The translations under genes were made by a program, and so were the position numbers. A DNA stretch of 64,000 nucleotides from Sphaerulina vaccinii (Eukaryota > Ascomycota > Dothideomycetes > Mycosphaerellales > Mycosphaerellaceae): assembly GCA_022570795.1 (NCBI GenBank), contig JAKUDP010000002.1, forward strand, positions 2,418,001-2,482,000, read 5' to 3'. How positions within the stretch are numbered: position 1 is the first letter of the stretch; each line of letters opens with the position of its first letter. The notes below the pieces were generated by a model, which was not told where the DNA came from, did no database searches, and saw only the letters and a list, made by a program, of their open reading frames with translations. Shown piece by piece: positions 17,978-28,070 of this stretch.

Positions 17978-18819
17978 CTAAGGAAGATTCGATGTGATGC
18001 CTTCTAGTTGTGCTTGTTGTTCGCGATCGTCTGGCACAGGAGCTTCAAGTGGCACCGGGAATGGCGCAGCGCCTCGAAAGCCGTGATGACTATGGCATAC
18101 CCAGACGCCTTCGTCATTACGCTTCCAGAACCAGATATTGAGGCCCTCACGCTCGCAATTCTCCGGATATCCGGTGTGTTTCATCATTACCCACGACTTG
18201 GCTTTACCGGCTTTCTCCTGTATCTCGATGCTGATGTCTTGTGTTCTCAACAGTCCACTTTGGGTATCTTGCTCTGAGGTCGCGCAGGTACGCCTTATAA
18301 TCTTGCAGATTTGCACATCTTTTGACATCGAGCAGATGGAATCTGAAGTCCTCGGCCTGCAAAAGTGGAAGGTGAGCAGTTCCGTCTATAGAGAAACCAC
18401 TTAGGGCTTGTCGGTTGATAGACACAGCCTTGGCGAGACATTGGTATGAGACTATGAGAGCTGGTCTCCATTCTATGACACTTACCATATGGGCATCGAA
18501 TCTTTCGCTATCGAATTCTCCAGTGTTTACGCTGAGAGTGATTAGCTGATCATCCTGACTAGTTCTTGACAGAGGCATACCAGTCTGCGTAGAACGCGCA
18601 CATATCTCGCAGGAACGTTTCGGTTTTACGTTTTGCCTTCTTCGTGGCTCTGCGTGGCGTCTCGGTCGCCTCGGCATCGATTGTCGACACTTCTTCACAG
18701 AGTCCATCTTCATCGTCCTCCGCCTCCTCCATTCTACATAAAGTGGGAGGGCAATGTAAGGGCTCGTTGTGAAACCCGCCACCGGTGGGTTGCGCAGAGT
18801 GATAGTGGCAGATGAGCAT
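17978..18819 (-). CDS. Hypothetical protein, multi-exon, possible frameshift
   Basis: I do not recognise the family. Three exons can be supported: 18581-18819, 18486-18531 and 18356 downward, with introns 18532-18580 (49 nt, branch GCTAAT) and 18357-18485. The N-terminus is followed by an acidic and basic disordered stretch (ATKKAKRKTE), then NTGEFDSERFDAHM and FRFHLLDVKRCANLQDY. Sensible coding continues to about 18230 in one frame (RYPKWTVEN), then in another frame to the TAG at 17978 (KAGKAKSWVMMKHTGYPEN, then WFWKRNDEGVWVC). A one-base shift near 18230-18270 would join them, and no plausible intron does. It is either a broken gene, a sequence error, or a structure I have misread. No signal peptide or membrane segment is present. 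Confidence 0.45.
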
Positions 18820-19642
18820 TATTGAGTTCGTCCAGGATCATGCTGACATTCAGTGAGCATCCAGGATTGCCCACAATGTAAGAAACTCTGTCCCAACGTC
18901 CTCTATACTATGCGACCTGTACGAACGTTGTTGGTAGACATACAGTGATGGTAGTTCTAGCACTTCACCACGAGAGAATATGTGGTCCCGGAGTTATTTG
19001 CGGTGAGCAGCAGGAAAGGGGGCCTCATGGGTGCAGCGTGGAGACTGCCAGGGCCCGGGAGGAGGAGTGAACCTGCGCTCGGTCCCGCGTGTTCTGTCCC
19101 GAAGTTCTCACCATGATGATGGTGTTTGCAGAGACGTTCGAAGAGGAGGAGAAGAGCCAAGACGTTTCACCATTGGCACGGCCCACGGCAGACGGCAGAG
19201 GCGCCGCAAGATCCACCGTCCTGCATATCGCAAGAAGATCGCCAGGTACGCGAGCGCGATAACCTCATGCACTTCGCTCGGAAGAGAATCTGTTACAGAG
19301 AGAGCACGAAAGTGGCGGCATGCCGAACGGGTAGCTGCACGAGTCCAGCGCGTAGGACTGCTCAACAATAGCGCGTTTGACCATGTTCGCTGGCTCGTTT
19401 CCACCCCAACTGGGGCATTCTCTTCCAGCTGTCTGGCACGCGGACTCGCGAAAGATATATTGAGAAAGTGAAGGTATGACAAGGGTGTTGTTGCCGCGCA
19501 TGGCGATGGAGCACAATGCAAGAGAGAGAAACGCTGCTCTTTTCTCATAACGACTCGTCCTTTCCTCATCCTCCAAACCTCACCTCCGCACATCACTTCT
19601 CACGCTTCCTAGATCAACAGAACTTCGCCTGCATCGTTCATC
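18820..19642. other. Intergenic between divergent genes
   Basis: No gene seen. Several overlapping open frames on both strands (19031-19471, 19108-19596) are arginine- and serine-rich without domains. The stretch contains the promoters of two divergent genes. Confidence 0.4.
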
Positions 19643-20784
19643 ATGCTGCCTAGCACGATCATTGCTGGCCTGCTGGCTGTTGCAGTCAACGCACTGCCAA
19701 ACGCACACAATGGCTCGACCTCAGTCTACAGTACCGTGGCGCACATCACCAACTACAAGCCCTCAACTCTCTGTACCGGACGAGCACTTCCTACCAAGAC
19801 GAGGACGAAAGCAAAGACAGTGACCTCCACCATCACGACCTGCTCTGCCCCTACGACAGTGACCACTACGATCACTCCAAGCGCGATCACCATCACCACA
19901 TATGGCAACGCCACTGCATTCAGGCTCCGAGCCAGACAAAATGCAGGCTGTACAAGCACCACTACAGTGTACGTATCTCACTTCCCTCCATTGACTGCTC
20001 TGTGAGCAATTGCACGAACTCAAAGCTAAGTGACCATCCTAGCTCGGCAAGTGTTGCAACAGTCTTTACTGGAAGCTACAACGGCACCGTGGCCAAGCGC
20101 ACAGCCAGCCCACTGGACCAGAGGTCGCCAGCACTCTCGCCAGTCATCCCAGTGGTCCACCGCCTAGGCCAGAGTGCCCTCACCGACCAGAAAGCTTTCG
20201 AAGTGGACTGCTTCAAACAAGTCACCACATACGTGCTTGTCACTACGACCATCTCGGAGCAAGCCATCACTGAGACAGTTACTGCCGAGACGCCGACCGA
20301 ATACGTTACACTACAGGCAGGCAAGGCATTGTTGGCCACGGGTCCTGTCTCAATCACAATCACCTTGACCGCACCCTTGGCCGCCAACACTGCTGCTATT
20401 ACTGCCACAGGTGGAGTGTGCACCGTTACAGAAAGCGCTTCGTCCACCACAACACAGCATGCCAAGTGTGCACCAACCAATCTCATCTCGTCAATTGGCG
20501 GCAAGGGAATCGGCCAGACGCAAGGAGATGACTCCAACACACGAGGTCTAGCACCTGGCAGCGACCCGAGCGCTTGTTGTCAGCTGTGTGTCGATACTGA
20601 TGGTTGTGCCGCCAGCGAAGACGACCAGAAGGCTGGAAATTGCTTCCTGTGGTACACCTCACCAATTTGCGGTCTCGGCTTCAAGTACTCGGACAACAAC
20701 CAGAATCTCACGGCAGGTGCTGGCTTCATTGTGCAAACTGGATGTGGTTACATCGAGGCAACTGACGCTCCTACTGGCGAATAA
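19643..20784 (+). CDS. Secreted Thr-rich protein with PAN/Apple-like C-terminus
   Basis: Two exons, 19643-19968 and 20043-20784, with a 74-nt intron (donor GTACGT, acceptor CCTAG) give 355 residues. A signal peptide (MLPSTIIAGLLAVAVNALP) leads into repeated Thr/Val-rich segments (TVTSTITTCSAPTTVTTTI) and a second such region after residue ~180, probably O-glycosylated. The C-terminal ~75 residues contain DPSACCQLCVDTDGCAASED, GNCFLWYT and a final QTGCGYIE. This cysteine spacing resembles PAN/Apple adhesion modules found in many fungal surface proteins. Kex2-like dibasic sites (RLRAR, AKR) lie between the halves. A cell-wall or extracellular role in binding is plausible but unproven. Confidence 0.8.
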
Positions 20785-21266
20785 GGATAGAAGATATTTT
20801 GGCAGTCTGGGAGCGATTGGCGTATGGTGGAAAGCCTGCCCACCTGGCAGAGTGATGGCTGGAGAGGGACTCTCATGTACAGTACAGCATGCGTCAGAAC
20901 AGCTGGGCGAGACAACATGAAACAAGGAGATAATATAATGATGCAAAAGAGGAGCGCGCCAAGGTCATGTAAATCTTGGATAGCTTCAGCCACTGTACAA
21001 GGTAGCTTGATGCCACAACACTGAACTGACGCGTGGTGGTACAATCGAGTCCTGCTTGCGACACCTTGAACGAATCTTGGTCAGACCAAGCTGTGGTGAC
21101 GCCACAGAACGTCAAAATCGCCCATGCCTATCATGGGTCTTCGGGATATCAGTACGGTTCGCATTTGTTCAACATCTTCACTTCGATATATTCTGCTAGA
21201 TTTGATGGGGCGTCTGTTCAAACTTTAGCTTGTAGTTCGGAGGACTATATCGAGCACCTGGAAGCA
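20785..21266. other. Intergenic upstream of the DUF1989 gene
   Basis: No gene seen. The frame at 21033-21299 runs over the next gene's start and has no domain. Confidence 0.4.
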
Positions 21267-22976
21267 ATGGCAGAGCCTCAGATCATTCCCGCTCGGTAGC
21301 CTTCCACCCTCCAGATCCTCATACATCTCATGCTGACGATAGCATAGACATGGAGTCGCTACATTTGTTCCTGCGGGGCAATGTATCAAGATCATCAACA
21401 GCAGCGGCACACAAGTTGTGGATACGTGGGCCTTTGCCCTGCCGCAGCCAGCGCCAAAGCGAGATGTAGACGAGGCTACGAAGGCCAAAGAAGAGGCCGG
21501 CAAGCAAGAGACTGCAAAAACTGCCGAGAAGATCAAAGGCAAGAGCCATGATCTTCCTAGTCAGGAGGAGGCGGAAAAGGCTACCAAAGGAGCTCATGAG
21601 CAAGCTGAACAGCAGGACGCACAGAAGAAGAGTGGATGGAGCTCTTATGTGCCTTCTATACCATCCTTAGGTCTGGCTAAGAAAGATGATGGCATGGAGG
21701 CCAAAGACAACATCACTGGCGAGACACAGCAACAGAAGAACTCGAAGACCTGGGCAAGTTACTTCAAGCCAGGAAAGGGCTTCTCATCGTACCTTCCCGA
21801 AGTCGCGTCAGATACGGTTTCGAAGTTCGTGAACGTGCACTCCAGGGACACGAGCAAAACATACATTCAGCAGCTTACTGACTTTTCAAAGACGCCTGTG
21901 GGAGCAGCAGGTAAGACATGATCGGTGGCAATGCCGAGCAGAAGCTAACGACCATGGCAGGCATGTCGGCGTTCACAGGCTCGGGTTACAGTGGTTCTCT
22001 TTATGCTGGCTATCAAGCATGGAATGCGAAGAATGCCGCAGACGCACCCAACGTGGAATTCATGTCAATGCCGCATACTCGATCGTGCACACTGCATCTC
22101 GTACCCAGGAAGAATGATACTCTCGTCACGAACCTGCGTGAACCGATACTTACTGTCATCGAGGATACATCACCTGGGATCCATGACACGCTGATTCCGG
22201 CTTGCGATCCTCCTCGCTATAAAGCTTTAGGTGTCGATCACTGGGAAGAGCATGGCTCATGTGCTGAGAACTTGGTTCTCGCGCTTAAAGAGCTGAACGA
22301 ACGAGCTGGCTTGAAGGGCGCGAAGGCCATTGGAGCAGACGTGACTATCAACAGTGTTCCTGCTCCGTTGAACCTATTCATGAACATTCCTTGGACGAGT
22401 GAAGGCGATATCAGCTTCGATCCACCAAAAGGCAAAGTTGGCGACTACATCATCATGCGCGCTGAGAGAGACGTGGTCGTAGTCATGAGTGCGTGCCCGA
22501 ATGATGTCAATGGAATCAATGGCGACAAGATCAGCGATGCCAACTTCATCGTGGAAGAGGAAGGCGCAACTCAAGCCATAAAAAGGACGCAGCAAAGGAA
22601 GAAACCAGTGTCAAAGATGACGAGTGCTTCTTCCAATAGCACCACGAAAGCAGCGCAACCTAGCAGTCTGGCAACCGCCACAGCTACAAAGAAGACGCCC
22701 AGTGCGTCTTCCACCAAGAAATCAACACCACAAGCTCCTCAAGTCCCAAAGGTAGCGCCGCCTGCCAAGAAGCCACTACCATCCAAGGTTCCTGCAATGC
22801 CTGCGAAAACGCCCAGTCCTTCAGTAGAGAAGTCGAGTCCAGCTGCCCCACGACCAACCAAGAAGCCTGCGCCGCCACCTGTCAAGCCCCAGTCGCAGCT
22901 GAATGGAGACTCGCCAGCCGCTCCTGTCGAGAAGAAGAAGCCTAGAAAGCTAGTCAGGCAGACCACACAGTCATGA
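21267..22976 (+). CDS. DUF1989 (urea carboxylase-associated) domain protein with long tail
   Basis: Three exons, 21267-21295, 21348-21910 and 21961-22976, with introns of 52 and 50 nt, give 535 residues. The short first exon encodes MAEPQIIPAR and joins to HGVATFVPAGQ and SGTQVVDTWAFAL, the standard opening of DUF1989 proteins. A charged insertion (residues ~40-160) rich in Lys/Glu/Ala follows. The core then resumes with SCTLHLVPRKNDTL, DHWEEHGSCAENL, NLFMNIPW and VVVMSACPNDVNGING. The Cys/His residues in SCAEN and ACPND are conserved in the family and thought to bind metal or ligand. The last ~120 residues are a Pro/Lys/Ser-rich disordered tail. Bacterial relatives flank urea carboxylase genes; the fungal role is unknown. 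Confidence 0.85.
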
Positions 22977-23484
22977 TGCAGTTCACATTGCTTTGCACAA
23001 AGCTTCGGGAGAACCTACAGCTTCTTCGCGCATCAGTTTGGAACGCACTAGTTGGCATCTCTCTGAATTCAGCCTTGCCACCAATTGTACTTTCAGGAAA
23101 AACCGGTTGCATGGATTGTAGTGATCGCTGGAAATTAGCATCCGATTCCGATGTGCGAAGACGCTGTACCGTGAACGTGCTTCGTTAAATGAAATACTGA
23201 CATTCTGAACATAGTTGGCTCGAAATAAGTGTACAGTCAGTCTTTTCAGTCATCACCAACAACCAATACGAACGCGGACTAGATTGGCGGGCAATATGTG
23301 ATATATATTGTCCTCGTGCCGATGTGGAGAGACAATGGATCGTCAAACCTGTCGAGTTTATCCTTCCGGGACTACAGTTGCATACATATTATCCGGCCGA
23401 GCTCGCTTGCAGCCTGCACCGATATATTCTATGGCATCTCCGACCTGTCAACAATCTCGTATCCGTTCTCGTCGAAGTCTCAGT
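22977..23484. other. Intergenic upstream of GH53
   Basis: No gene seen. Upstream in-frame ATGs of the GH53 gene (for example near 23431) lie here but precede the signal peptide and are not needed. Confidence 0.4.
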
Positions 23485-24593
23485 ATGATACTGCAAAACT
23501 TGGCGCTGGCCGCTATCTTCAATGCGCTTCCGATTCGAGCTGCACTTACCTACAAGGGCGTCGACTGGTCATCGCTCCTCGTGGAAGAGGAGGCGGGCAT
23601 CAAATATAGCAACACTGCTGGAACAGTACAGCCCCTGGAGACGATCTTGAAGAACAGTGGCGTGAACACCGTCCGACAGAGGCTATGGAACAATCCGAGT
23701 GATGGCAACTATAACCTGGCGTATAACCTCGAACTTGCACAACGAGCGAACGCAGCAGGGTTGAATGTCTATCTTGACTTTCACTTTAGTGATACATGGG
23801 CAGGTAAGTAATAGTATAGCGCGCCATCTGTGCTTCAGGAAGCTGACAACAACAAGATCCCTCTCATCAGACCACGCCAGCAGCATGGGCAAACTACGAC
23901 ATCGATGACCTCGCCTACGCCGTATACAACTATACCTTGGCCACAATGAATGCCTTCCATTCCGCCGGACTACCTCTCAGTCTTGTCTCGATCGGCAACG
24001 AAATTACAGCTGGCATGCTCTGGCCTCTAGGCTCCACAGACTCACCAGCAAACCTAGCTCGTCTCCTCCATTCAGCTTCAGCAGGAATCAAAGACTCAGC
24101 TCTCACCACAAAGCCAAGAATCTTGGTTCATCTCGATAACGGCTGGAAGTACGCCACCCAAGAATGGTGGTATGATCTGCTACTTGCCCAAGGAACTTTC
24201 GTTGATAGCGACTACGACGTCCAAGCAGTTTCTTACTATCCTTTCTTCAACTCAGCCGCGACTCTAACTTCTCTCAAGTCGAGTCTGACTAGCATGAAAA
24301 GCAAATATGGCAAGGAAGTTATGGTTGTTGAGACGAATTGGCCACAGACTTGCACGAGTCCGGCGTATAGATTTCCTAGTGATACGACTGCTATACCTTT
24401 CTCGGCTGCGGGTCAGACGACGTGGTTGAAGGATGTTGCGGCTGCTGTTGAGGCGGCTAGTGGTACTGGCCTTTTCTATTGGGAGCCTGCTTGGCTAGGC
24501 AATGCTGGATTGGGGAGTAGTTGCGAGAATAATTTGATGTTTGCCGGTTCTGGGAAGGCTCTGGGTAGTCTTGCTGTGTTTAGTAGCTTGTGA
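23485..24593 (+). CDS. Arabinogalactan endo-beta-1,4-galactanase (GH53)
   Basis: Two exons, 23485-23803 and 23857-24593, with a 53-nt intron (donor GTAAGT, acceptor ACAAG) give 351 residues. I start at MILQNLALAAIFNALPIRAA because it gives a clean signal peptide directly before LTYKGVDWSSLL, the first strand of the mature enzyme. VRQRLWNNPSDGNYNL and NVYLDFHFSDTWADP are GH53 hallmarks, the last spanning the splice junction. The acid/base Glu is in SIGNEITAGMLWP and the nucleophile Glu in VMVVETNWPQTC. Length is normal for the family. The secreted enzyme cleaves beta-1,4-galactan side chains of pectin, consistent with a plant-associated life. Its 3' end faces the lactate-dehydrogenase-like gene, 93 bases away. 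Confidence 0.93.
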
Positions 24594-24686
24594 AGATATT
24601 GGTCCAATAGTGCTCGTGGACCTAAATCGCTTCTATGCCTGAGTGCAATATTGGACTGCAACATTGCAGGTCATGCTATTGTTATC

Positions 24687-25817
24687 TCACGAGTCAAGTG
24701 CTTTCTGCGCTTCATCGTTAATCTCTTTCAAGCTCTTCGCGCTCTCCTTCATCTTCTTATTCTCCTCGTCGCTCAAAGGCAACGGAATGCTTCGCACCAA
24801 CCCTGCTCTACCAAGCACAGCGGGCATGCTCAAACACACGCCAAGATCTTCTTGCCAGTGAGAGACAGGCCTGATCGCCCTCTGATCGAACAGTATCGCC
24901 TTGCAAATGCTAGCAGTCACAGCGCCAATGCCATAGTTCGTCGTACCCTTCGCTTCGATAATCGCACCAGCTTTGTCTCTCGTCTCATCCGCAATCTCTT
25001 CTCTGTTGATACTCTTCTCCACCCGGTCGAGTGCCACGCCTCCGACTGATACTGCTGACCAGGCGACTACTTGGCTCTCACCATGTTCTCCTAACACGAA
25101 TGCTTCAACATTACTCTGAGAAACGCCTATCTGCTCAGCAATCTTGCCTTTCAGTCTCGCCGAGTCAAGAAAAGTTCCACTACCAAAGACCTGCTCTTTG
25201 GGATGATCGAGGAACTTTTGCGCAAAATAAGTCATAACATCAACAGGATTCGCGACTACAAGTACGACTGCTTCCTTCTTGATAGATCCTAGACTTCCTG
25301 CAACAGATTTGAGGATCTTGGCATTCTTTCCCACAAGGTCTGTTCTGCTTTCGCCTTTCTTCTGTGCAGCACCTGCGGTAATGATGATGATATCGGCTTG
25401 TCCAGCTTCCTTTGGGTCTGAAGCAACGTGTACGCGTGTGCTTGTAGTATCGTTTGTCAATATGGCATCGCGTAAGTCTGCGGCTTGAGCTTCTACGACC
25501 TCTGTCTGAGGGTCGCTAAGGATGATTTGGCCAGCGATCGGATTGAGGATCAGACTGTATGCTATACTGGATCCGACTACTCCGGCAGCTCCAACAATGG
25601 CGATCTTCGTAGGCGATGAAGAAGCCATTGTGGAGAGTTGTCTTCGAAATAGTTGTTGATGAGCAGAAGATGCTGTCCCGGCTCGAGTAGGAGTGTTGCT
25701 CTGTGATCTGTGAGATAATTGGCTTGCAATGCACCGAGTACAGGTTTGATATTTTGTAGGTCGAGTACTGGCCGCAAGAGCTGTCGTCAGTCGATTCACG
25801 AGATTGCGCTGGGACAT
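24687..25817 (-). CDS. L-lactate dehydrogenase-type enzyme (LDH/MDH superfamily), probable mitochondrial presequence
   Basis: A single exon. I start at the ATG at 25815-25817 (MSQRNLVNRLTTALAAST), giving 376 residues; ATGs at 25961 and before MASSSPTKIAIV (about 25627) are also in frame. The Rossmann motif is AIVGAAGVVGSS. Substrate-loop GAAQKKGESRTDLV has Gln where malate dehydrogenases carry Arg, which points to lactate/pyruvate. Catalytic Asp and Arg are in GTFLDSARLKG and catalytic His in LGEHGES. The ~65 residues before the core are Arg/Ser/Thr-rich, lack acidic residues and end in FRRQLST, resembling a mitochondrial transit peptide and cleavage site. The enzyme interconverts lactate and pyruvate with NAD(H). 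Mitochondrial targeting and the exact start are inference. Confidence 0.85.
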   Translation of the reverse strand: MSQRNLVNRLTTALAASTRPTKYQTCTRCIASQLSHRSQSNTPTRAGTASSAHQQLFRRQLSTMASSSPTKIAIVGAAGVVGSSIAYSLILNPIAGQIILSDPQTEVVEAQAADLRDAILTNDTTSTRVHVASDPKEAGQADIIIITAGAAQKKGESRTDLVGKNAKILKSVAGSLGSIKKEAVVLVVANPVDVMTYFAQKFLDHPKEQVFGSGTFLDSARLKGKIAEQIGVSQSNVEAFVLGEHGESQVVAWSAVSVGGVALDRVEKSINREEIADETRDKAGAIIEAKGTTNYGIGAVTASICKAILFDQRAIRPVSHWQEDLGVCLSMPAVLGRAGLVRSIPLPLSDEENKKMKESAKSLKEINDEAQKALDS

Positions 25818-26844
25818 TTGTAATGAATTTCGGATTGAAGAGATCTGTTCTTTGTAGCCAGAGTTGCGTATCGATGATGGTATTGCACTATGCACGTCAT
25901 CTTCGTTACTCGGTGAACGAGAGTGGCACGCGATCACGTGTACCAAGAATCGAATGCTCATGAGGCTTACATACCATTATTATGGAAAGCTAAGTGGCCC
26001 ACTCCTCTTGTTCTTGTAGATGCTAGGGCTCGGTCAGAAAGAAGGGCCAAGCAGAGCGTGATAAATTCTGTAATATAGCTTCGGTGATACTGCACAGTCC
26101 ATGTCAGCTTGAGTACGATTATCATGGATCGAAGCATGGAAAGGCAGCCAAACTGGAGCTGGCGCGTTCACCTTCTTGCACTGCGCCGATGTTCCGCCAC
26201 TGCTAGTAAGACGTTGACACAGCATCTTCTCGGATCGCAGAGTGAAGAGATCATGCCGAGCCGAACACTCCAGGAGCAAAGACGAGTAACTGAGTAATCG
26301 ACCGTCATGTCTCGATTTGCTCCTTAAGTCCAGACTCCACTTCCCAATGTCCGGGGCATGTTGCTTCATGCGACGGTAGTAACGTGCTTGACTGCGTTGC
26401 ATACGTTCCAGAGTAATCGTATGTTCCTATGGCCATGGCTATGGAAGGGCTTGTTAGCAAACATCAGATGGGGTGACTGCTTCTTGCTGGCGTCCACGAC
26501 TCTGCTTCCATTAAAGAAGCCTTGAGGTTGTCAGTACCATCTTTCATTGAGTACCACGTAGCATCTGTCCACAGTATATGCTGCTTCCTGTCCTTGACAA
26601 TTGTCTTGGCTTCGTGAGCTGAATCCTTAACAGCCCCACCTGTTCTTCTGGCTCTTGCAGCTGGCCGAAGGATTTTTCACCCGACATTGACCATACTTCG
26701 TCTGGTATACACCGCGTGGCCTATCACATCCGCGAAGGATGAATGTAGATCCTCTGCGATCGGAACCAGCGCTAGTTGTCACAGCTCTTTCTCCTGCAGG
26801 CTGCGCCAGAATTGTCCTAGCTTGATCATCACGCTTGCTACAGC
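25818..26844. other. Intergenic between divergent LDH-like and CutC genes
   Basis: No convincing gene in 1 kb. The minus-strand frame at 26034-26402 and the plus-strand one at 26687-26905 have no domain or splice support. Both flanking genes are transcribed outward, so this holds two promoters. Confidence 0.4.
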
Positions 26845-27534
26845 ATGCTCAACAGGACGGCCATGCTCGAGATTGCTTGCTTCACCGCCGAAAGTGCTGA
26901 GATAGCAGCAGGCGCAGGTGCTGATCGAATTGAGCTCTGTGACAACCAAGCAGCAGGTGGGACGGCACCTCCTGCATCATGGCTTGATCAGGCCAAGGCA
27001 CATGTGAAGATTCCAGTCTTCGTTATGATCCGACCTCGTGGAGGCGACTTCCACTATTCAGATGCAGAGTTCGACGAGATGAAGTCGCAAATAGACATGT
27101 TTCGGAAGGCCGATGGCTTCGTCCTCGGCTTGCTTGACAACGAGCGTAAGATCGACGTCTCTCGAACGAAGGACCTGGTCGAGCGAGCTAGCCCACTGCC
27201 ATGCACGTTCCATCGTGCCTTCGATGAGACTGCAGATCATATGCAAGCACTGGAAGCTGTTGTGGCCACCGGCTGTACCTCCATCCTGAGCTCAGGTGGA
27301 GCGACCAACGCTGGTGCCGGGACTGTTGTTCTCAAGCAATTGGTTGAGAAAGCAGATGGGCGAATTACCATCATCGCTGGCGGCGGTGTGAGGCTGAGCA
27401 ACATCGAGGACATTTGCTTGACTGCCGGCGTTTCTGTATGTCACTCTTCTGCAACCACTGCAGGCAACGCGCTGCCTTCTGCGTCCGAGATCCGGCAGAT
27501 GAAAAGTCTTCTCGAGATGGTGATCCCACCTTAG
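26845..27534 (+). CDS. CutC copper homeostasis family protein
   Basis: A single exon encodes 229 residues; a second in-frame ATG at 26863 (MLEIACF) would match the usual family start and give 223. LEIACFTAESAEIAAGAGAD and RIELCDNQAAGGTAPP are the N-terminal CutC signature, followed by VFVMIRPRGGDFHYSD, CTFHRAFDE, SILSSGGATNA and IAGGGVRLSN. These are the conserved strand ends of the TIM barrel that form its pocket. CutC was linked to copper tolerance in bacteria; copper binding has been reported for the human protein, but the biochemical role remains uncertain. Cytosolic location is expected since no targeting signal is seen. Confidence 0.92.
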   Translation: MLNRTAMLEIACFTAESAEIAAGAGADRIELCDNQAAGGTAPPASWLDQAKAHVKIPVFVMIRPRGGDFHYSDAEFDEMKSQIDMFRKADGFVLGLLDNERKIDVSRTKDLVERASPLPCTFHRAFDETADHMQALEAVVATGCTSILSSGGATNAGAGTVVLKQLVEKADGRITIIAGGGVRLSNIEDICLTAGVSVCHSSATTAGNALPSASEIRQMKSLLEMVIPP

Positions 27535-28070
27535 ATGCGAGAACTCAGGTGGCGAGTCTTGTCGGATTCTCGTGTGTATGGTGCATATAGCGTGCCGTGG
27601 GGGTCGTCAGATGCTACCTTGCCATCGCCACTGATGGCCAATGCGAGAGGATCGGCTGGCGGTTTCGAGGTTGGACGCGTGTGTTTGGCATACTTGGCGG
27701 AGGATGCGGACGCGTATCCGATACGGCAAGCTGCTCTTCTCGTGTCAAGTCTTACGAATGCGAATTGCGAAGTTGCGCTGAGAAGAGTCGTCGTAAGATG
27801 GTGGAATAGAGATGGAAGTGGTGTCTAACAACGAAACGCGAAGAGATGTGCGCGCTCAACATCCGTGCGTAAGCAAGTCAGGCGTTCGGCGTCATATTAG
27901 GCCGTCTACAACACTCATAGCAAAGAGCATGTGAACTGGGTCCATGAAATTACTGATATCAATGGTGTATATCCATGCTATTGTGCTCTAGAATGCTGTG
28001 CTGCTGCTGACTTCAGGGTGTAGGTGCACTCCAACATCCTCACCTCCACTTCTCCTTGACCAGAGACCTC
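27535..28070. other. Intergenic between convergent CutC and thiolase genes
   Basis: No gene seen. The frames at 27535-27828 have no recognisable content; this is the 3' flank of both neighbours. Confidence 0.4.
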
